From positions 62,001 through 126,000 of the forward strand of contig NZ_CALSAN010000013.1 of the NCBI RefSeq assembly GCF_943372915.1: DNA of 64,000 bases, in the 5' to 3' direction. Every line of letters begins with the position of its first letter. Position 1 is the stretch's first letter. The notes below the pieces were generated by a model. It saw only the letters and a program-made list of their open reading frames with translations, did not search any database and was not told where the DNA came from. The translations under genes were made by a program, and so were the position numbers. Shown here piece by piece: positions 1 through 8,378 of the stretch. This stretch comes from Ferrovibrio terrae_A (GTDB lineage Bacteria; Pseudomonadota; Alphaproteobacteria; Ferrovibrionales; Ferrovibrionaceae).

Positions 1-573
1 ACGATCGGCAAGATCGCCAGCAAGCTGCATGATGATGGCAAGACGGTGATGCTGGCCGCTGGCGACACTTTCCGCGCCGCCGCCGTCGAGCAGCTGAAGG
101 TCTGGGGTGAACGGGCGCATGCGCAGGTGCTGGCGCGCGAAACCGGTGCCGATGCGGCCGGCCTAGCCTTCGATGCCCTGACCCAGGCGCATGCAAAGAA
201 TGTCGATGTGCTGATGATCGATACCGCCGGTCGCCTGCAGAACAAGGCCGACCTGATGGGTGAGCTGGCCAAGATCGTGCGCGTGCTGAAAAAGCAGGTG
301 CCGGATGCCCCGCATCATGTACTGCTGGTGCTGGATGCCACGACGGGCCAGAACGCGATCAACCAGGTTGCCACCTTCAAGGAAATCTGCGCCGTCACCG
401 GATTGGTCGTCACCAAGCTGGACGGCACGGCGCGCGGCGGCGTGCTGGTGGCGATTGCCGACAAATTTGGACTGCCGGTGCATTATATCGGCGTCGGCGA
501 ACAGGCGGCCGACCTGCAGCCCTTCTCCGCACAGGGCTTTGCTCGCGCGCTGGCCGGCCTGGATCAGACCTAG
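1..573 (+). CDS. ftsY: Signal recognition particle receptor FtsY, C-terminal part (5' end outside window)
   Basis: This is the GTPase NG domain of the SRP receptor, which docks ribosome-SRP complexes at the inner membrane for co-translational insertion. The reading frame is open from base 1, and the first residues (TIGKIASKL) directly follow where the P-loop would be. Visible family motifs are DTFRAAAVEQL (insertion box), DTAGR (G3), TKLDGTARGG (G4) and the C-terminal YIGVGE...DLQPF closing sequence. About 190 residues are present, so the P-loop and acidic N-terminal domain lie upstream of the window. It converges on the phosphodiesterase gene with only 16 bp between the stop codons. The assignment is very secure. 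Confidence 0.95.
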   Translation, partial: TIGKIASKLHDDGKTVMLAAGDTFRAAAVEQLKVWGERAHAQVLARETGADAAGLAFDALTQAHAKNVDVLMIDTAGRLQNKADLMGELAKIVRVLKKQVPDAPHHVLLVLDATTGQNAINQVATFKEICAVTGLVVTKLDGTARGGVLVAIADKFGLPVHYIGVGEQAADLQPFSAQGFARALAGLDQT

Positions 574-589
574 CCGGCCAGCCGACGAC

Positions 590-1438
590 TTACTCCGCCG
601 GTTCGAAAGTGTAGGCGTATTCCCGCTCGTCCTGCGTCTGTCCTCCCAGCGGGAATTTCCGGCTGTCGTCCAGATAATCGTGGAAGTGGATCACGACGTC
701 TTCGCCACGCAGCAGCACTACGGCATAGGCCGGCGGTTCATGGCTGCCCGGCACGGCGGCGAGATCATCCGTGCGGAAATCGAGCCAGACCTGATGATTG
801 GTGGCGCGGATGGTCGAGAAAGGCACGCCCATCCAGCTGCCGACGATCGGCCGATGCACATGCCCGAAGAAAACATGCCTGACCTTCTGTCGGTGCGGTC
901 GCACCAGAGCACTGACGGCGTCGCGCTGCATCAGGCCAATGCGATCCATCGGCGCCAGGCCGATTTCGAAGGGTGGATGGTGCATAAACAGATAGAGCGG
1001 ACGGTCGCCAGCAACCTCCAATTGATCCCGAAGCCATGCCTGTCGCTGCTCGCAATACCAGCCGGCATGGGTGCCGGGCTGATTGGTATCGAGAAACAGC
1101 AAGCGAGCATCTTCAAGATCGAGCCGGCCTTGGATAAAACCGGCGGCATCGACCGGCGCTTCCGGAAAAACCGTGCGAAAAACGGCGCGATCGTCATGGT
1201 TGCCGAGCAGCGGAATATAGGGCGGGATCAAATCATCGAGAACCTGGCGCAGCATTTCGTAAGCCACGCCTTCGCCCCAATGGGCGAGATCTCCGGTGAT
1301 GACGACGGCCGCGGCATCAGGATGGTTGCGATTGATATCATCCACTGCGGCCGACAGACGGGCCTGCGGATCGAGGCCGTAGAGCAGACGGCCGGGCTCG
1401 ACGAGATGCGGGTCGGTGATATGGATCAGCTTGGTCAT
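590..1438 (-). CDS. GpdQ/CpdA-type metallophosphodiesterase, last gene of the UgpABCE-like operon
   Basis: A 282-residue cytoplasmic calcineurin-like phosphoesterase with the full set of dinuclear metal motifs: D9-x-H11, GD50, GNHD (N80, H81, D82), H153-H154 and GHVH (H193, H195). Length and motif spacing match the class III cyclic-nucleotide/glycerophosphodiesterase family (CpdA, GpdQ). It lies 61 bp downstream of the solute-binding protein of a Ugp-like importer on the same strand, so hydrolysis of imported glycerophosphodiesters is the best inference; cAMP is the alternative substrate. The ATG follows a GAGG ribosome binding site. No signal peptide is seen, so it acts after uptake. Confidence 0.8.
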   Translation of the reverse strand: MTKLIHITDPHLVEPGRLLYGLDPQARLSAAVDDINRNHPDAAAVVITGDLAHWGEGVAYEMLRQVLDDLIPPYIPLLGNHDDRAVFRTVFPEAPVDAAGFIQGRLDLEDARLLFLDTNQPGTHAGWYCEQRQAWLRDQLEVAGDRPLYLFMHHPPFEIGLAPMDRIGLMQRDAVSALVRPHRQKVRHVFFGHVHRPIVGSWMGVPFSTIRATNHQVWLDFRTDDLAAVPGSHEPPAYAVVLLRGEDVVIHFHDYLDDSRKFPLGGQTQDEREYAYTFEPAE

Positions 1439-1463
1439 GACAGGGCCTCACAGGAAAGGAAAC

Positions 1464-1487
1464 GGGGTGGCCGCCTGGGACCACCCC
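1464..1487 (-). terminator. Hairpin between binding-protein and phosphodiesterase genes (possible attenuator)
   Basis: GGGGTGG pairs with CCACCCC across a 10-base loop, and on the minus strand it is followed by a T-rich stretch (GTTTCCTTTCC). It lies between the binding-protein stop and the phosphodiesterase start. It could be a partial terminator or a 3' stabiliser that keeps binding-protein mRNA in excess. The T tract is interrupted, so this is weak. Confidence 0.35.
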
Positions 1488-1499
1488 TCAAAGTCCACG

Positions 1500-2765
1500 T
1501 TATGACGGGCTCTTGGGCAGCAACTTCTGCACATCCCGTGTCATGTCCTTAAGCACAGCCTGCGGCTCGCCGGCACGCTGGCCGTTCACCACCGACTGCA
1601 TGTGATCCTTGATCACGTCGGTAATCTTCAGACCATTCTCGCCTGGGAAGGCATACCACTTGGTCAGCAGGCCGAGTTGGCTGACCGCTGTATAGTTGTT
1701 CGGATTCTTCTCATAGAAATCCTTCAGATAGACCTCGTTCGCTTTCTTGTTCGGCGGCATGTAGCCAGTGTTCCTGGCCATGATTGCGGCACCTTCAGCG
1801 CCATGCCAGAACTTCATCACCTCCCAAGCGGCCTTGCGTTTGGCCGGATCGGTGGCGGTGATAACGCCGAGATTGCCGCCAGCCGGCAAACGGCCCACCC
1901 CGGGCTTCACATCGGGGAATTTATGCGTTTTTAGCGCAAACTTCCCGGCGATCATCTCAGTCGTCTTGGCCAAATCCGATGTCGAGGTAAAATGGATTCC
2001 GGTCTTGCCCGCCGCGAAGGTGGCTCGCATTTCAGGCTGACTCAGATTCGGCATCTGCGCCTCCTTGACGAAACGCGCATAGATGTTCATCGCAAACTGA
2101 CCCTCTGGACCATCGAAAGCCACCTTGGTCTCATCGGCATTCAGCATGCTGCCGCCCTGACTGAACACCGGAGCCTGCCACAACCAATTGCCGGTAATGT
2201 CCCAGGCTATGGTCGCCCCATTGATGTCACCACCCAGCGCCTTGATCTTCTTCGCCAGTGCAAAGACACCGTCCCAGGTGGTGGGCAGGTTGTTCGGATC
2301 GCCGCCAGCTTGTTTGACGAGGTCAAGGTTGTAATAGACGATCGGCAGCGAGATGGCGAATGGCAGAGCATAGACCCTGCCCTTCTGCATGCCGATATCA
2401 TACATCGCCTGGTGGAAGCCTTCGGCTTCGAAATTCTTCTCGGCCTTGATGAAATCGTCGAGCGGCACGGCAATGCCGCGATCGACCAGAATACGGATAC
2501 GGTTCAAACCCTGGAAGGTTACATCGGGCATCTGCTTGGTAATCGCCTCGCGCAGAATCTTCTGCGTCGCCTCCTCATAGGAGTCATATGGCGCCCGGAA
2601 GGTCACCTTTATATCCGGATGCGTCTTGGCGAATTCCGCAGCGATCTGCTTGTGTGTGTCGTTGAACAGCTCGCCATAGGGATATTGAACCACGATCTCG
2701 GTGGCAGCCTGGGCCGCCGAACTCGCCATCAGCACCGCTGCTGCGGCGATGAGTAATTTGCGCAT
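1500..2765 (-). CDS. Extracellular solute-binding protein, family 1 (UgpB-like)
   Basis: A periplasmic binding protein of 421 residues for an ABC importer. A clear Sec signal peptide (MRKLLIAAAAVLMASSAAQA, cleavage after AQA) precedes a family 1 SBP fold; visible hallmarks are TFQGLNRIRILVDRG, YALPFAISLPIVYYN and the C-terminal NTGYMPPN segment typical of UgpB/MalE-type proteins. It follows the two permease genes and the ATPase gene on the same strand, and precedes the phosphodiesterase. The neighbourhood, rather than residues in the protein, suggests sn-glycerol-3-phosphate or glycerophosphodiester as ligand; a sugar is possible. The start codon has a strong GGAGAGGAG-type ribosome binding site. 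Confidence 0.85.
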   Translation of the reverse strand: MRKLLIAAAAVLMASSAAQAATEIVVQYPYGELFNDTHKQIAAEFAKTHPDIKVTFRAPYDSYEEATQKILREAITKQMPDVTFQGLNRIRILVDRGIAVPLDDFIKAEKNFEAEGFHQAMYDIGMQKGRVYALPFAISLPIVYYNLDLVKQAGGDPNNLPTTWDGVFALAKKIKALGGDINGATIAWDITGNWLWQAPVFSQGGSMLNADETKVAFDGPEGQFAMNIYARFVKEAQMPNLSQPEMRATFAAGKTGIHFTSTSDLAKTTEMIAGKFALKTHKFPDVKPGVGRLPAGGNLGVITATDPAKRKAAWEVMKFWHGAEGAAIMARNTGYMPPNKKANEVYLKDFYEKNPNNYTAVSQLGLLTKWYAFPGENGLKITDVIKDHMQSVVNGQRAGEPQAVLKDMTRDVQKLLPKSPS

Positions 2766-2789
2766 GACTCACTCCTCTCCTGTTGTGGC

Positions 2790-3620
2790 CTATTTGAGGC
2801 CGGTAAAGGTTATGCCCTCGATGAAACGGCGCTGCGCCAGCAGGAAACCCGCCACCAGCGGAGCGATGATGACGACGGCCGCCGCCATGAGCGGGCCATA
2901 GGAAGTGCCGGCTTCCTGGTTGCGGAAACTGATGACGCCGAGCGGAGGCGTGTAGAACTGTTCGCTGTTGAGCGCTATCAGCGGCCAGAAATAATCGTTC
3001 CAGTGCGCAATCACCGAGAAGATGCCGAAGGCCGTGACTGCCGGCATCGCCGCCGGCAACATGACGCACCAGACGATGCCGAATTCGGATATGCCATCCA
3101 TGCGAGCGGCATCAATCAGGTCATCAGGGATGGTCATGAAGAACTGGCGCATCAGGAAGATGCCAAAGACAGAAATGATCCAGGGAGCGATCAGCGCGGC
3201 ATAGCTGTCGAGGATACCGATATGGTGGAACAGCAGGAACAGCGGCACTGCAATGGCATGCGGAGGAATCAGCAGACAAAGCAGGACCAGTGTGAACAGC
3301 GTCTGCCGTCCTCGAAAGCGCAGCTTGGCCAAAGCATAGGCGGCCGGCAGGGCAACGAGCAGCTGCAGTGCGAAGATCGTTACAGTGACGAAAACCCCGT
3401 TCAGCAGAAAGCGGGCCAGTGGTGCCTTGGTAAAAGCGAGACTGTAATTCTCGAAAGCCGCCATCGTATGCGGCCACCAGCGGACTTCACTGATGAAAAT
3501 CTCGGCATCGGGCTTCAGTGAGGTTGCCACCATCCAGGCGAAAGGCAGAAGCACCAGGGCGGCCCCGGCCAGCAATACGACATGGCGCAGACCCGCGCGC
3601 AGCATAAAGGCGGCACTCAT
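2790..3620 (-). CDS. ABC permease, MalG/UgpE family
   Basis: A six-helix inner-membrane permease subunit of 276 residues. The EAA loop, which contacts the ATPase, is visible as DAARMDGISEFGIVWCVMLP, followed by the family's typical NDYFWPL in a late transmembrane segment. Its start overlaps the stop of the partner permease gene by ATGA, indicating translational coupling. It forms the translocation pore together with the UgpA-like subunit encoded immediately upstream. The family (carbohydrate uptake transporter-1) is certain; the substrate is inferred from the phosphodiesterase at the end of the operon. Confidence 0.88.
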   Translation of the reverse strand: MSAAFMLRAGLRHVVLLAGAALVLLPFAWMVATSLKPDAEIFISEVRWWPHTMAAFENYSLAFTKAPLARFLLNGVFVTVTIFALQLLVALPAAYALAKLRFRGRQTLFTLVLLCLLIPPHAIAVPLFLLFHHIGILDSYAALIAPWIISVFGIFLMRQFFMTIPDDLIDAARMDGISEFGIVWCVMLPAAMPAVTAFGIFSVIAHWNDYFWPLIALNSEQFYTPPLGVISFRNQEAGTSYGPLMAAAVVIIAPLVAGFLLAQRRFIEGITFTGLK

Positions 3621-4534
3621 CCGTAATGCACCCGACGGTCAAGTACACGCGCCTTGATTGCCGTGAGGATCAGCACGAAGACCAGAAACACCACGGTGAC
3701 TGCTGCGGCATAGCCGGAACGCAGGAATTCAAAGCCCTCTGCATACATGGTGTAGAGCAGCACTTCTGTCGCCTTGACCGGCCCACCCTTGGTAAGAGCG
3801 TGCACCGTATCAAATACCTGGAAGGATCGGATTGCGGAGATCACCACCACAAACATCGTCACCGGCCCCAGCATCGGCCAGGTGATCAGGCAGAAACGAT
3901 CCCAGGCCGTGCGGGCGCCATCCATTTCGGCGGCTTCGTACAGATGGCGAGGAATCGAAACCAGGCCGGCCATGAACAGAACCATGTTGAAACCAAAACC
4001 CTGCCATATGCCGATGGTGGCCAGCACCCAGAGCGCGAGATTCGGCTCGTTCAGCCAGTTCTGCGGCGTCAGGCCGATAGCCTTCATCGTCAAATTGATG
4101 AGGCCGAACTGCGGATGCAGCATGAATTCCCAGGCGATGGCCATCGCGATCAGGGTGGCCATCACCGGCACAAAATAGATGGCGCGATAGAAGGCTCTCC
4201 AGCTGCGGCCACTTTCGATCAGCAGGGCTGCACCGAGACCGAGGGCCACCGCACCGGGCACGACAACGCCGACATAGGCCAGCGTATTGCCAAGGGACTT
4301 CCAGAAAACGCGCTCGCCGGCCAGTTCGCGGTAATTATCGATACCAATAAAACCAAATGCGGGAGCACCGAGCTGATAGTCGGTGAAGGACAGCAGCAGA
4401 ACCACCAGCACCGGCCCGATCAGCAACGCGAGCATGAGCAGGAAAGCAGGCCCGGCCAGCAGGTACGGCATCGTGGAGCCGCGTGTGGCAAAAACCGGGT
4501 GTACCGGTCTGTAGGTCAAGGCTGCGTCAGCCAT
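3617..4534 (-). CDS. ABC permease, MalF/UgpA family
   Basis: A 305-residue inner-membrane permease; the start chosen is the ATG giving MADAALTYRPVH, because it overlaps the ATPase stop by 8 bp and because the longer open frame upstream is cysteine- and arginine-rich non-family sequence. Six hydrophobic helices are visible, with the EAA loop EAAEMDGARTAWDRFCLITWP. It pairs with the UgpE-like permease downstream (ATGA overlap). The role is transmembrane passage of the substrate delivered by the binding protein encoded at the end of the transporter genes. Confidence 0.87.
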   Translation of the reverse strand: MADAALTYRPVHPVFATRGSTMPYLLAGPAFLLMLALLIGPVLVVLLLSFTDYQLGAPAFGFIGIDNYRELAGERVFWKSLGNTLAYVGVVVPGAVALGLGAALLIESGRSWRAFYRAIYFVPVMATLIAMAIAWEFMLHPQFGLINLTMKAIGLTPQNWLNEPNLALWVLATIGIWQGFGFNMVLFMAGLVSIPRHLYEAAEMDGARTAWDRFCLITWPMLGPVTMFVVVISAIRSFQVFDTVHALTKGGPVKATEVLLYTMYAEGFEFLRSGYAAAVTVVFLVFVLILTAIKARVLDRRVHYG

Positions 4535-5684
4535 AGGCTGGCTCCCGCATCGCGATCCGTGGCAGGGCAGGCAGGCGACGCCCCTCCTGGTCGAACAGCA
4601 GAATCTGCTCTTGCGGCACCAGCAAGCCAATACGGTCATTTTCGCGTAATCCGCGCTGGCGCGGGGGCAGGCGGATGATCACCGGGTCTGGCGCGGCATC
4701 AAGCTGCACATGAACCAACAGGTCGGATCCGAGATTCTCGCGAAAGGTGATGCGGCCGGCCATGGTGGCCGCGGTTGATGTGTCGAGCTCCGCCGCCTCC
4801 GGCCGGAAGGCGAGTCTGACCACGTTACCGGGCGGCAGCGTCACAGTGAGATCAAAACGCGCGGCTCCCACGCGCAACCTGCCATCGATATCGACCGTGG
4901 CAGGCACGACATTGATCTTCGGGCTGCCGATGAACTCCGCCACCCGAAGGTCCACCGGATCGGTGTAAATCACATCCGGTGCAGCGACCTGGAGGATCTC
5001 GCCCTCCATCATCACCGCAATACGATCGGACATGGTCATGGCCTCAGCCTGATCATGTGTCACATAGATAAAGGTTGTCTCGAGCTGTTCATGCAATTGC
5101 GCCAACTCCGTCCGCATATGCTCGCGCAATTTGGCATCGAGGTTGCTGAGTGGCTCGTCCATCAGGAAAGCGGCCGGGTTGCGCACCATGGCGCGGCCCA
5201 GCGCGATGCGCTGGCGCTGGCCGCCTGACAGCTGGGCCGGCTTGCGCTGCAACAGATGACCGATGCGTAATACATCGGCAACGCGACTGACATCTGCGGC
5301 AATGCCGTGACGGACCGCAGCAGTGCCGGGCAGCAGGCGACCCAGCAGCGGCAGGCGCTGCCAGGCATTCAATCGCCGCATGGTGAGCGGCAGGGCAATA
5401 TTGGCCGCTGCAGTGAGATGCGGATAGAGCGCATAGGACTGGAAAACCATCGCAAGATCACGGTCGGCGGAGCGACGTTGGCCCGCGCTTTTTCCGCCTA
5501 TGCGGACATCACCGCTATCCTGGCGTTCCAGACCGGCGATGATGCGCAGCAGCGTGGATTTTCCGCAGCCCGACGGGCCGACCAGGGTCATGAATTCGCG
5601 ATCCGCAATGGCGAGCGAAACCCCCTTCAGCACATCGGTGCTGCCGAAAGATTTTCTGATCTGCTCGATATCCACACCGGCCAT
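4527..5684 (-). CDS. ABC transporter ATPase, UgpC/MalK family
   Basis: The energising ATPase of 385 residues: Walker A GPSGCGKS (36-43), Q82 in the Q-loop, signature LSGGQRQR (152-159), Walker B FLMDEP (173-178), switch histidine H210, then a C-terminal TOBE regulatory domain from about residue 240. Between the Q-loop and signature there is an insertion of roughly 18 residues relative to E. coli MalK (around NAWQRLPLLGRLLPG, 106-120); similar insertions exist in some UgpC-type proteins. It is the first gene of the operon, preceded by AAGGGG. No phosphate-starvation box is recognisable upstream. Confidence 0.9.
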   Translation of the reverse strand: MAGVDIEQIRKSFGSTDVLKGVSLAIADREFMTLVGPSGCGKSTLLRIIAGLERQDSGDVRIGGKSAGQRRSADRDLAMVFQSYALYPHLTAAANIALPLTMRRLNAWQRLPLLGRLLPGTAAVRHGIAADVSRVADVLRIGHLLQRKPAQLSGGQRQRIALGRAMVRNPAAFLMDEPLSNLDAKLREHMRTELAQLHEQLETTFIYVTHDQAEAMTMSDRIAVMMEGEILQVAAPDVIYTDPVDLRVAEFIGSPKINVVPATVDIDGRLRVGAARFDLTVTLPPGNVVRLAFRPEAAELDTSTAATMAGRITFRENLGSDLLVHVQLDAAPDPVIIRLPPRQRGLRENDRIGLLVPQEQILLFDQEGRRLPALPRIAMREPAYG

Positions 5685-5789
5685 GCACTGTCCCCTTGAT
5701 GTGGGGGCAGCAGTAAGCTCGGCAGTTTGCCGTCTGATGAATGCGACGTGACTGCTTGGCGGCAGTTCGATGATGGAACGATGGAATCG

Positions 5790-5819
5790 CTAGACCTTGC
5801 AGCCTCTGTGTCTAGACCT
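5790..5819 (-). promoter_or_regulatory. Direct repeat CTAGACCT x2, 22 bp apart, upstream of the Ugp-like operon
   Basis: The octamer CTAGACCT occurs at 5790-5797 and 5812-5819, an exact 22-bp period (two helical turns), in the 156-bp intergenic region before the ATPase gene. It could be a direct-repeat operator. It does not match the Pho box. Support is limited to the repeat itself. Confidence 0.25.
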
Positions 5820-5840
5820 GTCGTTCATAAGTCGGATGAA

Positions 5841-6377
5841 TCAGTAGTTTCCCAATTCTCCCGGCGGATTGCTGAAGGCTGGAAAAGCCTCGCGGCCGAT
5901 CACGCTGCGATGGTGCTGCAACGCCCAATGCACCGATGGGAAGGCCAGATCGTTCCACGGAATCTCCTCCCAGCGGAACATCCGGACTTCCAGCGATTCA
6001 GGACCGGCGCTCACGCCTGGCTTTGCCAGCGTGGCGCGATAGATCAGCTGTACCTGGCTGATGCGCGGAATGTTGTAGACCGCCAGCAGCGCGTCGATAC
6101 GGATATCGGCGCAGGCCTCTTCCATCGCCTCGCGCATGGCACCGGCCTCGGAGGTTTCGCGCTCCTCCATGTAACCGGCCGGTATCGTCCAGAATCCTTC
6201 CCGCGGTGCGATGGCGCGACGGCAGAGCAGGATCTGCTCGCCATCGGTAACCACAGCGCCCACAACGATTTTCGGATTGGTGTAGTGAATCCAGCCGCAA
6301 TCGGTGCAGACATGACGTTCAAGGCTGTCGCCTTCGGGGACGCGCCGGGAAAAGCGGAAATCTCTCGGATTTTGCAT
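5841..6377 (-). CDS. Nudix hydrolase with partial N-terminal zinc ribbon
   Basis: A 178-residue pyrophosphohydrolase. The Nudix box runs from G68 (GYMEERE) through REAMEEACA (82-90); the usual glycine after the EE pair is C89, a conservative departure. The N-terminus resembles the Nudix zinc-ribbon subfamily (GDSLERHVCTDCGWIHYTNP), but only the second cysteine pair (C24, C27) is present: the first CxxC normally near the N-terminus is missing, and an in-frame stop lies 8 codons upstream, so it is not simply a misplaced start. Substrate is unknown (nucleotide diphosphate derivatives in the family). It is divergent from the MarR gene, which may control it. Confidence 0.82.
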   Translation of the reverse strand: MQNPRDFRFSRRVPEGDSLERHVCTDCGWIHYTNPKIVVGAVVTDGEQILLCRRAIAPREGFWTIPAGYMEERETSEAGAMREAMEEACADIRIDALLAVYNIPRISQVQLIYRATLAKPGVSAGPESLEVRMFRWEEIPWNDLAFPSVHWALQHHRSVIGREAFPAFSNPPGELGNY

Positions 6378-6491
6378 GACCAGCCGATATTTGCAGTCTC
6401 AAGAATGATCAGCATACGCGTTTCATTCACAGGTCGTAAAATATTGCAGCTTCCTCTGGACGAATCCCATGCAAATGGCGTTTTATCAGTG

Positions 6492-6523
6492 GACTGAGAA
6501 GCGGGATAAATACCCGCCCAGTC
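6492..6523. promoter_or_regulatory. Two-part inverted repeat between Nudix and marR genes
   Basis: GACTG...CAGTC and, nested inside it, GCGGG-ATAAATA-CCCGC form a 32-bp imperfect dyad 47 bp upstream of the MarR start and 115 bp upstream of the Nudix start. MarR proteins usually bind dyads in the shared promoter of divergent genes, so this is a candidate autoregulatory operator. It could instead be an mRNA leader hairpin. Confidence 0.35.
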
Positions 6524-6569
6524 AGGGACAGGCAGGGTTAAACAAAAAACATAAGAAAGGGGAGGGTTC

Positions 6570-7046
6570 ATGTCGGGGGACAAGACCGCCCAGAACGGCG
6601 CCGGCGATACGCTCGGCGTATTCAACTTACAGGATGCACCCGGGCACCTGCTGCGACGTTGCCAGCAGCTCGCCGTCGATCTCTATACGGCGGAAGTCGG
6701 CAGCAACGGACTGACGCCGCGGCAATTCGCGCTTCTGCTGGCGATCTACCAGAAAAGCGGCATCAGCCAGGTGGATCTGGTGCGCCAGACCGGCATCGAC
6801 CGCTCGACGGTGGCTGAGATGGTGGCACGACTGATCAAGCGCGGCCTGCTGGTGCGCCAGCGTACCGAAAGCGATCGCCGCACCAATGCGCTGGCGGTGA
6901 CGCCGGAAGGCGAACGGCAGTTGCGGGCAGCGCAGCCGGGCGTGGCACGGGCGCAGGATCGCCTGCTGGATCCGATCCCGGTCGCCAAGCGCGGTGAATT
7001 CATCAACCTGCTGCGCGAACTGGTCGACAATCTGGAAGCGCGCTGA
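6570..7046 (+). CDS. MarR family transcriptional regulator
   Basis: A 158-residue winged-helix regulator. The DNA-binding core is clear: LTPRQFALLLAIYQ, then the recognition region DLVRQTGIDRSTVAEMVARL and the wing RQRTESDRRTNALAVTPEG, which contains the DxRxxxLxLTxxG signature. Such proteins dimerise and bind dyad operators, typically released by aromatic acids or oxidants. The start has a strong AAGGGGAGGG ribosome binding site. It is divergent from the Nudix gene and converges on the FAD-oxidoreductase gene with 14 bp between stops. The ligand cannot be predicted. Confidence 0.92.
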   Translation: MSGDKTAQNGAGDTLGVFNLQDAPGHLLRRCQQLAVDLYTAEVGSNGLTPRQFALLLAIYQKSGISQVDLVRQTGIDRSTVAEMVARLIKRGLLVRQRTESDRRTNALAVTPEGERQLRAAQPGVARAQDRLLDPIPVAKRGEFINLLRELVDNLEAR

Positions 7047-7060
7047 CCGCTAAGGCGAGG

Positions 7061-8368
7061 TCAATCGCGGTCGCGCCGTTCGAGATTGTCCTTCAGCCGC
7101 GCCTGCAGCGCGGCCATGTCGATCTGTTGCACCGAGCCGGCACCGGCGATATCCAGCGCCTGTGCCGCGGCGGCGCCCATTGCCACGCATGGCCCCATCA
7201 CGCGCACCGAGCTGAGCGCAGCAGGATCGCCGTCGATGCAGCGGCCGGCGGCCACCAGGTTCTCGGCCCCGCGCGGCACCATGGCACGCAGCGGTACGTA
7301 ATGCAGATGATCGTCGCCGAATTCCTCCCAATGCACATCCTCAGGCCTGTCATGCAGTTCGACCGGCCATGAACAGCGCAGGATGGCGTCAGCAGGTTTC
7401 AGGCCTTGTCGCACCTCATCGATGTGCAGGCTGTGGCCGCCGACGATCCAGCGCGTCTGGCGGATGCCAAGAAAGCCGTATTGCCGCACCCGGGCATTGG
7501 CAAAGGCCGCCGGATACTCGCCGCGCAGGAAGCTGACCACACGGTCGGCCTGTGCCCTGCCCTCGGCCTGTGCCCGGGCATAGCCACCGGCATCGAGCGG
7601 GGTTTCCACATGGGTCATGTTGACGGTGGCCTGACCCTTGCCCGGGAAGGCAAAGACAAAGCCATCACGTCGCACCAGGCCATACTGGCCACCCACCTCA
7701 CCCAGACGCTTCTGCACGGCCCAGCGGTCGAGCTGCAATGCGGCAGCCTCGTCGAAGCCTTCGATGGTGAACATCAGCGTGCCCATGATCGGGCTGACCG
7801 GCTCGCGGCAGTCGAAGCCGGCAAGATAGCTGAGCGCGGCATCGCCGGACGCATCGACAAAACCCTGGCCGCGCAGCTCTATCGGCCCGAAACGGGTGGC
7901 GAGGCTGAGGCTGGCGATCCGCCCGCCGTCGCGGCGCACATCCAGCAGCGTGGCGCCCAGCAGAGCCTCGATGCCGGCGGCATGCACCGCCTGCTCGATC
8001 CAGCGCACCAGAACCTGTTCCTGATAAAGCGGGATAAAGCTGTTGCGGCCGCGGCGCAGATGGAAGGCGCCTTCGCGCTTGAGATGCGCGAACATCGCAT
8101 CGACCATGCCGTAAACGACGCGATAGGGGTCGGGCCCATTGGAATAGAAGCCGCAGAAGGTGCCGAGCAGTGTACCGGTGGACTGGCCGCCCAGCTGCTG
8201 GCCGGCATCGACCAGCACGACGCGATGGCCGAGCCCGGCGGCCTCCAGCGCCGCAGAGATGCCGCTGATTCCAGCGCCGACCACGACGATATCGGCCTCG
8301 ATCACGCGGGGCGCGGCGGCAGCGCCATGCTGCACGATGCGGGTGGCCGGAATGGGGTAATCGCTCAT
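7061..8368 (-). CDS. FAD-dependent oxidoreductase (FAD_oxidored family)
   Basis: A 435-residue flavoprotein; the start MSDYPIPATR was chosen for its GAGG ribosome binding site and fit behind the permease stop. The dinucleotide fold is at ADIVVVGAGISGISAAL (G31, G33, G36), followed by the family's LGGQSTGTLLGTFCGF segment, and near the C-terminus the FAD-closing motif RAMVPRGAENLVAAGRCI. Such enzymes oxidise small organic acids or amines; the exact substrate is unknown. It is the last gene of an SsuABC-like importer operon, so it probably acts on the imported compound. Confidence 0.8.
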   Translation of the reverse strand: MSDYPIPATRIVQHGAAAAPRVIEADIVVVGAGISGISAALEAAGLGHRVVLVDAGQQLGGQSTGTLLGTFCGFYSNGPDPYRVVYGMVDAMFAHLKREGAFHLRRGRNSFIPLYQEQVLVRWIEQAVHAAGIEALLGATLLDVRRDGGRIASLSLATRFGPIELRGQGFVDASGDAALSYLAGFDCREPVSPIMGTLMFTIEGFDEAAALQLDRWAVQKRLGEVGGQYGLVRRDGFVFAFPGKGQATVNMTHVETPLDAGGYARAQAEGRAQADRVVSFLRGEYPAAFANARVRQYGFLGIRQTRWIVGGHSLHIDEVRQGLKPADAILRCSWPVELHDRPEDVHWEEFGDDHLHYVPLRAMVPRGAENLVAAGRCIDGDPAALSSVRVMGPCVAMGAAAAQALDIAGAGSVQQIDMAALQARLKDNLERRDRD

Positions 8369-8378
8369 CACAGTGCCT

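Noticed and set aside
5685..5840. Pho box upstream of the Ugp-like operon
   Set aside because: No CTGTCAT-like repeats with 11-bp spacing were found; only the unrelated CTAGACCT repeat.
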